From assembly GCA_005788205.1 (NCBI GenBank), contig SXYT01000110.1, forward strand, positions 1-12,660: a stretch of DNA of 12,660 bases, written 5' to 3'. Source of the DNA: Actinomycetota bacterium. GTDB taxonomy: Bacteria; Actinomycetota; Acidimicrobiia; Acidimicrobiales; Ilumatobacteraceae. Within the stretch, counting starts at the first letter, position 1; each line of letters begins with the position of its first letter. Below the pieces are notes generated by a model, which saw only the letters and a list, made by a program, of their open reading frames with translations, did no database searches and was not told where the DNA came from. Shown piece after piece: positions 1-5,502 of the stretch. The translations under genes were made by a program, and so were the position numbers.

Positions 1-1
1 C

Positions 2-1198
2 ATCGACTGCCCCACGATCCTGCAGTGGTGCTTCGACCACAACGTGCGCTACCTCAACACCTCGGTTGAGGTCTGGGACCCGTACGAGGGCCTCGCCTCC
101 ACGCACCCGCTCGAGCGCACCCTCTACGTGCGCCACCAGGAGCTGCGCAGGCTGAAGCAGAAGTGGGGCCGCACCGGCGCGACCGCGGTGCTGGAGCACG
201 GCGCCAACCCCGGGCTCGTCAGCCACTTCGTGAAGCGTGCCCTCGCGGAGATGTCGGGCCGCATGCTCTCCGACGGCACCGCCACGGGCGCCCGTGCGGC
301 GGCGATGGAGTCGGCGCTCGCGTCCGGCGAGTTCAACCGGCTCGCCATGCTGACCGGCACGAAGGTGGTCCACATCTCCGAGCGCGACACGCAGCTCGCC
401 GCGGAGCCGAAGCGCGTGAACGAGTTCGTGAACACGTGGTCCGTCGACGGGCTCTACGAGGAGGGCATCGCCCCCGCCGAGCTCGGCTGGGGCACGCACG
501 AGAGGACGCTGCCGCGAAACGCGTGGGTCCACGAGGACGACGGCCCGCGCAACCAGATCTGCATCGCCCGCCCGGGCATGGAGACCTGGGTGCGCAGCTG
601 GGTGCCCGCCGGCGAGATCCGCGGCATGGTCGTGCGCCACGGCGAGGCGTACACCATGAGCGACCATCTCACGGTGTGGGACGGCGGCACCGCCGTCTAC
701 CGGCCCACGGTGCACTACGCCTACTGCCCCAGCGACGCGGCGATCATGAGCGTGCACGAGCTGCTCATGCGCAACTACGAGATGCAGCCGGAGCAGCGCA
801 TCCTGAACGACGAGATCATCCAGGGCGAGGACCAGCTGGGCGTGCTGCTCATGGGCCACGACTACAGCGCATGGTGGACGGGATCCATCCTCGACATCCA
901 CGGCGCCCGCAGCAAGGTGCCCCACCAGAGTGCCACCACGCTGCAGGTCGCGGCCTCGGTGATGGCGGCGGTGAAGTGGATGATCGCCGAGCCCACCCAG
1001 GGCATCAAAGTCCCCGACGAGCTTCCCCATGAGTTCGTGCTGGAGGCCGCCACCCCCTACCTCGGGACCATCTGGTCGGATGCCGTGGACTGGGACCCGC
1101 TGCGCACCAGGCGCGACGTGTTCGACCAGTGGAGCGACTCCGCCGCGGGCCTCGACCGCGACGACCCCTGGCAGTTCGGCAACTTCCTCTGCCCGTGA
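2..1198 (+). CDS. hss: Homospermidine synthase, 5'-truncated by window edge
   Basis: NAD-dependent cytosolic enzyme of the saccharopine dehydrogenase-like family that makes sym-homospermidine from two putrescines (or putrescine plus spermidine). The frame is open from base 2, and the first codons (IDCPTILQWC, then YLNTSVEVW) already match the family core, so the true start and the N-terminal Rossmann GxGxxG lie left of the window; roughly 80 residues are probably missing. 398 residues are visible. Recognisable family segments are HGANPGLVSHFV (visible residues about 66-77), the VHISERDTQ stretch (about 123-131) and the GWGTHE motif (162-167), which belongs to the active-site region of characterised homospermidine synthases. 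The stop is at 1196-1198, followed by a palindromic hairpin. The next gene is the separately promoted leuA, so no operon link is suggested. A carboxy(nor)spermidine or saccharopine dehydrogenase is the alternative, but GWGTHE and ISERDTQ favour homospermidine synthase. Confidence 0.88.
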   Translation: MDCPTILQWCFDHNVRYLNTSVEVWDPYEGLASTHPLERTLYVRHQELRRLKQKWGRTGATAVLEHGANPGLVSHFVKRALAEMSGRMLSDGTATGARAAAMESALASGEFNRLAMLTGTKVVHISERDTQLAAEPKRVNEFVNTWSVDGLYEEGIAPAELGWGTHERTLPRNAWVHEDDGPRNQICIARPGMETWVRSWVPAGEIRGMVVRHGEAYTMSDHLTVWDGGTAVYRPTVHYAYCPSDAAIMSVHELLMRNYEMQPEQRILNDEIIQGEDQLGVLLMGHDYSAWWTGSILDIHGARSKVPHQSATTLQVAASVMAAVKWMIAEPTQGIKVPDELPHEFVLEAATPYLGTIWSDAVDWDPLRTRRDVFDQWSDSAAGLDRDDPWQFGNFLCP

Positions 1199-1210
1199 CT
1201 CTGCGGCCCG

Positions 1211-1231
1211 TTCCCCCGCCCGGCGGGGGAA
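1211..1231 (+). terminator. Palindromic hairpin after homospermidine synthase gene
   Basis: The 10-base arm at 1211-1220 is exactly reverse-complementary to 1222-1231, with a single C between them, so as RNA it folds as about 9 bp with a 3-nt loop. It begins 12 bases after the stop codon. No T-tract follows, which is usual for many actinobacterial terminators, so termination here is an inference from position and stability. It also separates the upstream gene from the leuA promoter. Confidence 0.55.
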
Positions 1232-1243
1232 TTCAACCGAAGT

Positions 1244-1273
1244 GTGGACACTGCTGCGATGCGTGGCTAGCCT
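1244..1273 (+). promoter_or_regulatory. Candidate promoter of the leuA leader
   Basis: GTGGAC at 1244-1249 and TAGCCT at 1268-1273 are separated by 18 bases and fit a sigma-70-type -35 and a TANNNT -10. Transcription would then begin around 1279-1282, exactly at the GTG/ATG pair that opens the leucine leader peptide. The leader transcript would therefore be leaderless, with no untranslated region before the peptide. This is pattern-based; no start-site data are available. Confidence 0.5.
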
Positions 1274-1281
1274 GAACCGTG

Positions 1282-1317
1282 ATGAAGACCTCGAAGACCC
1301 TGCTTCTTCTTAGTTAG
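1282..1317 (+). CDS. Leucine-rich leader peptide of leuA (MKTSKTLLLLS)
   Basis: An 11-codon frame ends with CTG CTT CTT CTT AGT TAG, four leucine codons in a row. Three are CTT, although the surrounding genes use mainly CTG and CTC for leucine. An in-frame GTG at 1279 directly precedes the ATG and is an equally possible start, giving 12 residues. There is no Shine-Dalgarno sequence, and the predicted transcription start coincides with the start codon. The peptide is followed at once by a 10-bp hairpin and an intrinsic terminator, then leuA. This is the layout of a ribosome-mediated attenuator that senses charged leucyl-tRNA. Conserved leader elements upstream of actinobacterial leuA genes have been described by comparative genomics, including a proposed pseudoknot. 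The peptide itself is presumed to have no function beyond being translated. Confidence 0.75.
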   Translation: MKTSKTLLLLS

Positions 1318-1345
1318 CGGCAGCAGCCGCATACAGCTGCTGTCG
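1318..1345 (+). promoter_or_regulatory. leuA leader hairpin (attenuator stem 1)
   Basis: Bases 1318-1327 pair with 1336-1345 over 10 bp (one G-U), with an 8-base loop at 1328-1335. The stem starts directly after the leader stop codon, so a ribosome at the stop would cover its left arm while a ribosome stalled on the first Leu codons would leave it free. The GGCAG in its left arm (1319-1323) is repeated in the terminator right arm (1360-1364) and could compete for CTGCC at 1353-1357. That gives a possible but short antiterminator. Confidence 0.6.
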
Positions 1346-1348
1346 AAA

Positions 1349-1377
1349 CCCTCTGCCCCGGCAGGGGGTTTTTTCTT
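1349..1377 (+). terminator. Intrinsic terminator / attenuator in leuA leader
   Basis: CCCTCTGCC (1349-1357) pairs with GGCAGGGGG (1360-1368), nine pairs including one G-U with the innermost opening to form the loop. Six Ts (1369-1374), one C and three more Ts follow. It lies 40 bases before the leuA start, downstream of the leucine codons, and is positioned to stop leuA transcription when leucine is plentiful. Confidence 0.8.
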
Positions 1378-1416
1378 TGTCCGAATCACCCGCCCAGAAC
1401 CCAAGGAACCGAGACC

Positions 1417-3126
1417 ATGCCTCCGCAGAACGTCACCCCGAAGAAGATGCCCTTCGAGAAGTACTCCCCCTGTGTCCCGCTCGTCCTGACGGACCGCACC
1501 TGGCCCAACAGGACGATCGACAAGGCACCGCTCTGGTGCAGCGTCGACCTGCGCGACGGCAACCAGGCTCTCATCGATCCGATGGACCCTGAGCGCAAGA
1601 TGCGCATGTTCAAGACACTGGTCAAGATGGGCTTCAAGGAGATCGAGGTCGGGTTCCCCTCGGCCAGCCAGCCCGACTACGACTTCGTCCGGCAGATCAT
1701 CGAGGAGGACCTCATCCCCGACGACGTGACGATCCAGGTGCTCGTGCAGTGCCGGCCGGAACTGATCGAGCGCACCTACGAGTGCCTGAAGGGCGCGAGG
1801 AACGCCATCGTGCACTTCTACAACTCGACGAACCCGCTGCAGCGGCGCGTGGTGTTCGGCCTGGAGAAAGAGGGCGTGAAGCAGATCGCGGTGGATGCCG
1901 CCCGGCTGTGCCGCAGCTTCGAGTCCATGCTGCCCGGCACGAACCTGCGCTACGAGTACTCCCCCGAGAGCTTCACGCTGACGGAGCCCGAGTACGCGGT
2001 GGAGGTGTGCGAGGCGGTGATGGACGTCATCCGGCCGACCCCGCAGGACCCGCTCATCCTCAACCTGCCGGCCACCGTCGAGTGCTACAGCCCGAACGTG
2101 TACGGCGATGTCATCGAGTGGTTCATCCGCACCATCAAGAACCGCGACTGCATCATCGTCTCGCTGCACCCGCACAACGACCGGGGCTGTGCCACCGCCG
2201 CCGCCGAGTTCGGCATCATGGCCGGCGCCGACCGCGTGGAGGGGACGCTCTTCGGCAACGGCGAGCGGACGGGCAACCTGGACCTCGTCAACGTGGCGAT
2301 GAACATGTTCATGAACGGCGTGGACCCGCTGCTCGACATCTCCGACATCGACGCGCTGCGCCGCGACGCCGAGTACTGCAACCGACTCCCCGTGCCGGAG
2401 CGCCATCCCTACGTGGGTGACCTCGTGTACACGAGCTTCTCGGGCAGCCACCAGGACGCCATCAAGAAGGGGTTCGAGGCTCTCCCCCGCGACTACGACT
2501 CGTGGGGCGTGCCGTACCTGCCCATCGACCCGAAGCACGTGGGCCGCACGTACGTGGCCGTCATCCGCGTGAACAGCCAGAGCGGCAAGGGCGGGGTCGC
2601 GTACGTGATGAAGTCGGAGCACGGCTTCGACCTCCCGCGACGGCTCCAGATCGAGTTCTCGAAGACCATCCAGCACATCACCGAGGACACCGGCACCGAG
2701 GTGTCGTCACTCGTGATCTGGGACGCCTTCCAGGCCGAGTACCTGCCGGATAATGCCGGGATCGATCTGTCCAGTCACGAGTTGCGCAGCGACTCCGCGA
2801 GCGGCCGTACCACGATCACCGCCCAGCTGGTGATGAACGGCGAGCGTCGCACCATCTCCGGGGAGGGCAACGGGCCCATCGATGCGTTCGTCCACGCGCT
2901 GCGCGGGGGTCTCGCCGCCGACATCGACGTGGTCGACTACTCCGAGCACGCCATGGGCCAGGGCTCGGAGGCGACGGCCGTTGCCTACGTGGAGACGAGG
3001 GACTCGAAGGGCAACGTGCGGTGGGGCGTGGGCTCGGACCCGAACACCACGTCCGCATCCCTGCGCGCGGTGCTCGGGGCCTACGAGCGCCACCAGAAGG
3101 GGCTCTCGCCCGTCCTCGGCGACTAA
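1417..3126 (+). CDS. leuA: 2-isopropylmalate synthase (long actinobacterial form)
   Basis: Condenses acetyl-CoA with 2-oxoisovalerate to 2-isopropylmalate, the committed step of leucine synthesis. The 569-residue length fits the long form seen in mycobacteria and corynebacteria. The N-terminal TIM-barrel carries the metal- and substrate-binding DLRDGNQ (residues 44-50), the HPHNDRG motif (251-257, two metal-ligand histidines) and GNGERTGN (280-287). The C-terminal part from about residue 430 to 569 is the LeuA allosteric domain that binds leucine for feedback inhibition; DPNTTSASL near the end is typical of it. The ATG at 1417 is preceded by AAGGA (1403-1407) at 9 bases. Expression appears to be controlled upstream by a leucine leader peptide and terminator, so both enzyme activity and transcription would respond to leucine. 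The other leu genes are not in the window. Confidence 0.96.
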   Translation: MPPQNVTPKKMPFEKYSPCVPLVLTDRTWPNRTIDKAPLWCSVDLRDGNQALIDPMDPERKMRMFKTLVKMGFKEIEVGFPSASQPDYDFVRQIIEEDLIPDDVTIQVLVQCRPELIERTYECLKGARNAIVHFYNSTNPLQRRVVFGLEKEGVKQIAVDAARLCRSFESMLPGTNLRYEYSPESFTLTEPEYAVEVCEAVMDVIRPTPQDPLILNLPATVECYSPNVYGDVIEWFIRTIKNRDCIIVSLHPHNDRGCATAAAEFGIMAGADRVEGTLFGNGERTGNLDLVNVAMNMFMNGVDPLLDISDIDALRRDAEYCNRLPVPERHPYVGDLVYTSFSGSHQDAIKKGFEALPRDYDSWGVPYLPIDPKHVGRTYVAVIRVNSQSGKGGVAYVMKSEHGFDLPRRLQIEFSKTIQHITEDTGTEVSSLVIWDAFQAEYLPDNAGIDLSSHELRSDSASGRTTITAQLVMNGERRTISGEGNGPIDAFVHALRGGLAADIDVVDYSEHAMGQGSEATAVAYVETRDSKGNVRWGVGSDPNTTSASLRAVLGAYERHQKGLSPVLGD

Positions 3127-3139
3127 CCGGCAATTCAAC

Positions 3140-3163
3140 TAGGTTCGGGGAGGACGAAGGGAG
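3140..3163 (+). promoter_or_regulatory. Possible -10 and ribosome binding site of the ferredoxin gene
   Basis: TAGGTT at 3140-3145 fits TANNNT and would start transcription near 3152; no convincing -35 is visible. AAGGGAG at 3157-3163, five bases before the ATG at 3169, is a strong Shine-Dalgarno sequence and fixes the ferredoxin start. Confidence 0.4.
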
Positions 3164-3168
3164 CCACA

Positions 3169-3360
3169 ATGAAGGTCGTCGTTGATTTTGATGTCTGCGC
3201 CTCGACGGGCGCGTGCTCGCAGATTGCACCCGAGGTGTTCGAGGTGCGCACGGACGGGTACCTCTACATCCTCATCGAGAGTCCCGAGGGCGCGAACGCC
3301 GATCTCGCCCGCCAGGCTGCCGACATGTGCCCCACTGCCGCCATCACTATCGAGGAATGA
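3169..3360 (+). CDS. Small ferredoxin, three-cysteine [3Fe-4S] type
   Basis: A 63-residue electron carrier of the short actinobacterial ferredoxin family. Cysteines occur at residues 10, 16 and 54, in the context DVCASTGAC...APEVF and later MCPTAAI. The cysteine that would complete a four-ligand CxxCxxC site is Thr13, so a [3Fe-4S] cluster is expected. Related proteins often donate electrons to cytochromes P450, but no P450 or ferredoxin reductase lies nearby, so the partner is unknown. A Shine-Dalgarno AAGGGAG precedes the ATG. The stop is only 7 bases before the pyrF start, so the two genes are probably cotranscribed; leuA ends 42 bases upstream and could read through. Confidence 0.88.
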   Translation: MKVVVDFDVCASTGACSQIAPEVFEVRTDGYLYILIESPEGANADLARQAADMCPTAAITIEE

Positions 3361-3367
3361 CGCCAGC

Positions 3368-4177
3368 GTGAGCTTCCTCACGCTGCTGCGGGACCGCTGG
3401 GCAGCCGCCGACACCCTCCTGTGCGTGGGCCTCGATCCCGACCCCGACCGCCTGCCCGCCTCCGTGCGCAACCAGCCGGCCTCTATCGCCAAGTTCTGCG
3501 TCGACATCGTGGACGCCACCGCCGAGTTCGCCTGCGCCTTCAAGCCCCAGATCGCCTATTTCGCCGCCGCGGGCGCCGAGCAGCAGCTGGAGGCGGTGTG
3601 CGAGCACATCCGCAACCACCACCCCACCGTTCCCATCATCCTCGACGCCAAGCGCGGGGACATCGGCGACACCGCGAAGATGTACGCCCGCGAGGCCTTC
3701 GTGCGCTACGGCGCGCACGCCGTCACCGTGAACCCCTACATGGGTGGTGACACCTTGGCCCCGTACCAGGAACACGAGGGGCGTGGCATCGTGGTGCTGT
3801 GCCGCACCTCCAACCCGGGCAGCGGCGAGTTCCAGTCACGCCTCATCGATGGCGAGCCGCTGTACCGCCACGTCGCACGGCGGGCCGCCGACGAATGGTC
3901 GAGACGCGGCGAGGTCGCCCTGGTGGTGGGCGCCACCCACCCCGCCGAGCTGGCCGAGGTGCGGGGGATCGTGGGCGACATGGCGCTGCTCGTGCCGGGC
4001 GTGGGCGCACAGGGTGGCGACCCTGCAGAGGTGGTGCGAAACGGCGCAGACTCGACGAGGGCAGGACTCATCGTGAACTCCTCGCGCGCGATCCTGTACG
4101 CGGACCCCACCAACCACGTCGGCGGCGCGGCACGGGTGGCACGCGACACCAGGGACGCCCTGAACGCCGCCCGCTGA
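3368..4177 (+). CDS. pyrF: Orotidine 5'-phosphate decarboxylase, subfamily 2
   Basis: Decarboxylates OMP to UMP, the last step of de novo pyrimidine synthesis. The 269-residue protein shows CVGLDPDP near residue 19, the lysine-bearing KPQ at 59 and the catalytic block DAKRGDIGD (residues 93-101, with Asp93, Lys95 and Asp98 forming the charge network). The long insertions and the C-terminal VNSSRAIL element match the larger bacterial subfamily rather than the short E. coli type. The GTG at 3368 is chosen because homology begins within a few residues of it; the frame is open further upstream but only as an overlap with the ferredoxin gene. GAGGA at 3352-3356 lies 11 bases before it, inside the ferredoxin end, suggesting translational coupling. 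It is unusual that no other pyr gene is adjacent. Confidence 0.93.
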   Translation: MSFLTLLRDRWAAADTLLCVGLDPDPDRLPASVRNQPASIAKFCVDIVDATAEFACAFKPQIAYFAAAGAEQQLEAVCEHIRNHHPTVPIILDAKRGDIGDTAKMYAREAFVRYGAHAVTVNPYMGGDTLAPYQEHEGRGIVVLCRTSNPGSGEFQSRLIDGEPLYRHVARRAADEWSRRGEVALVVGATHPAELAEVRGIVGDMALLVPGVGAQGGDPAEVVRNGADSTRAGLIVNSSRAILYADPTNHVGGAARVARDTRDALNAAR

Positions 4178-4190
4178 GACCGGTCAGCGG
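4171..4190. terminator. Hairpin between convergent pyrF and minus-strand gene
   Basis: CCGCTGA (4171-4177, which includes the pyrF stop) pairs perfectly with TCAGCGG (4184-4190) around a 6-base loop. The only bases between the two convergent stop codons are 4178-4190. A shared bidirectional terminator is the simplest reading, although no T-tract is present on either side. Confidence 0.4.
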
Positions 4191-4826
4191 CTAGTCCGTG
4201 AGCGTGTAGGTGTTCTCGAGCTCGTCCTGCACCACCGTGGCCAAGTGGTCGGACGTGTCCGCGACGAGTTCTTCCTCCAGGACGCGGGTGCGGAAGGTCC
4301 AGCCCTCGGGCAGCGCGAGACGCGAGCCGAGGGAGGAAAGGCTCTCCTCCGTGAGCGATGCATCGACGCCGACGCAGTACGCCTGCATCACGAAGTTGCG
4401 ACCCTCTGTGTCGACGAGTTCGTACACGGTCTTGCCGGCGTCCCAGAAGAACACCGCACCGCGGTTCACGTTGCGGATCATGTACGGGACACCGCCGGGC
4501 TGCTTGCCGAGCGGGACGGTCGCGATGCGCCGCATCATGATGCCGCCGAAATCGTGAGTGACGGGCTCGACGGTGACCACCTTGGTACCGACGCCGTCGA
4601 TCACCCAGTACCGCGGACCGTTCAGTTTCACGAAGAGTGCACCCAGGTCCTTTGCGATCTCGCCGGCATCCAGCTTTTCCCACAGTTCCTGGGGACAGTC
4701 GTTCATCATCTGGGTGCCGTACACCTCGCCCTCGAGTTCGTCGTTGCGTGCGAAGACGCCGAGCACCTCGCCGTAACGCACTCCGCGGAGATCGGAGGTG
4801 AGGCGCTGCTGTCGTTCTTTGGTCAT
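4191..4826 (-). CDS. Conserved protein of unknown function
   Basis: A 211-residue soluble protein with no signal peptide, membrane segment or metal-binding motif that I recognise. I recall related sequences of about 200 residues being annotated as hypothetical, and cannot name a family. Visible features are a charged N-terminus, an aromatic block PRYWVIDGVG (71-80), the AVFFWDAGKTVYEL stretch (124-137) and a C-terminal LPEGWTF (172-178) followed by an acidic tail ending QDELENTYTLTD. The ATG at 4826 is chosen because TATGGT stands exactly six bases upstream, as in a leaderless transcript, and the possible further N-terminal extension looks non-coding. It lies downstream of the LURP-one gene on the same strand with a 69-base gap, and converges on pyrF. 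Confidence 0.75.
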   Translation of the reverse strand: MTKERQQRLTSDLRGVRYGEVLGVFARNDELEGEVYGTQMMNDCPQELWEKLDAGEIAKDLGALFVKLNGPRYWVIDGVGTKVVTVEPVTHDFGGIMMRRIATVPLGKQPGGVPYMIRNVNRGAVFFWDAGKTVYELVDTEGRNFVMQAYCVGVDASLTEESLSSLGSRLALPEGWTFRTRVLEEELVADTSDHLATVVQDELENTYTLTD

Positions 4827-4832
4827 GGGAAA

Positions 4833-4838
4833 ACCATA
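4833..4838 (-). promoter_or_regulatory. -10 hexamer TATGGT, leaderless start
   Basis: On the minus strand TATGGT ends six bases before the ATG at 4826. This spacing places transcription initiation at the start codon. No clear -35 is visible and no Shine-Dalgarno sequence precedes the ATG. Confidence 0.45.
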
Positions 4839-4857
4839 AACCCTGCCCTGCGGCACT

Positions 4858-4879
4858 GCCGGAACACAGCGTGTTCGGC
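4858..4879 (-). terminator. Hairpin after the LURP-one gene
   Basis: GCCG (4858-4861) plus AACAC (4863-4867) pair with GTGTT (4871-4875) plus CGGC (4876-4879), nine pairs with one bulged G and a 3-base loop. It starts 17 bases past the LURP-one stop on the minus strand and precedes the next gene's -10. There is no U-tract, so terminator function is only likely from position. Confidence 0.35.
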
Positions 4880-4895
4880 GGCGCCGGGCCGGGAG

Positions 4896-5456
4896 TCAGC
4901 GGTTCATGAAGGCATCGACGGCGACGCCCATGGCGGCCGCCATGCGCATGTCCAGCCTGTCGTCGTCGACACGGATGTCGTAGGTGTCCTTGATCTTCAT
5001 GTTGGCGCGGTTCACGTGGCCGACCTGGGCCCCGGACTCGTTGAGAAGCGCGAACTGCACGCGCAGCAGCCACGGGACATCGGTGACGAGGTTCATGACG
5101 CGCCGCACGATGGCCTGCACCTGGCTGGTCTCGGTGAGGGTCCAGCGCCCCTGAGGCGTCTCGATCACGTAGGTGGAGCGACCGAGCGATGCCCTGAAGT
5201 CCTTGGCGATGGTGCCGATGGGCGCGTCCCCGACACCGAGAACGTCGTAGACACCGCCCAGTTCGATCACCTTGCGTCCCTGGATCCGGAACACCACGCC
5301 CGACCCGTCGGGAGCCGTGCATGTCACGCTCTCCTTCAGCGCCATGCGCTTCTGGACGATCACACCGATGTCCACCGGCGCCGTGTCAGTGCGCGTCACC
5401 GTCCAGCGGTTCTGCATCATGGTGAGTTTCTGGGCGAGTGTCAGTGAGTACGGCAC
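4896..5456 (-). CDS. LURP-one-related / tubby-like (scramblase-type) protein
   Basis: 186 residues with the pattern of the LURP-one-related family (DUF567), a tubby-like beta-barrel fold shared with phospholipid scramblases. Bacterial members have no established biochemical role. The repeating motif is visible twice: GVVFRIQGRKVIELGGVYDV then IGTIAKD (residues about 53-86), and FALLNESGAQVGHVNRANMK then KDTYDIRVD (about 135-164). The final stretch LDMRMAAAMGVAVDAFMNR gives the hydrophobic C-terminal helix common in the family, buried in the barrel rather than a true membrane anchor. The GTG at 5456 is preferred because TACATT lies six bases before it and it leaves a clean gap after serA; ATGs at 5420 and 5417 would shorten it by 12 or 13 residues. 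It follows serA by 46 bases. Confidence 0.72.
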   Translation of the reverse strand: MPYSLTLAQKLTMMQNRWTVTRTDTAPVDIGVIVQKRMALKESVTCTAPDGSGVVFRIQGRKVIELGGVYDVLGVGDAPIGTIAKDFRASLGRSTYVIETPQGRWTLTETSQVQAIVRRVMNLVTDVPWLLRVQFALLNESGAQVGHVNRANMKIKDTYDIRVDDDRLDMRMAAAMGVAVDAFMNR

Positions 5457-5462
5457 GCGCAG

Positions 5463-5468
5463 AATGTA
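5463..5468 (-). promoter_or_regulatory. -10 hexamer TACATT, leaderless start
   Basis: On the minus strand TACATT ends six bases before the GTG at 5456. It fits TANNNT and supports both an independent promoter for the LURP-one gene after serA and the choice of GTG as start. The -35 region is not convincing. Confidence 0.4.
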
Positions 5469-5502
5469 CCCGAACGGCGACGACCGGGGCAGGCGCCGGG
5501 GA

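Noticed and set aside
1199..1416. T-box or metabolite riboswitch before leuA
   Set aside because: No T-box sequence or known aptamer core is visible; a leader peptide plus terminator explains the region.
1267..2676. A 469-codon open frame on the minus strand opposite leuA
   Set aside because: Its translation is dominated by His, Arg, Val, Asp and Ala with no motif, and it lies opposite a certain leuA; this is the usual antisense shadow of high-GC coding DNA.
3736..5322. A 528-codon minus-strand open frame opposite pyrF and continuing through two minus-strand genes in another frame
   Set aside because: Arg-rich, motif-free translation; three well-supported genes occupy the same DNA.
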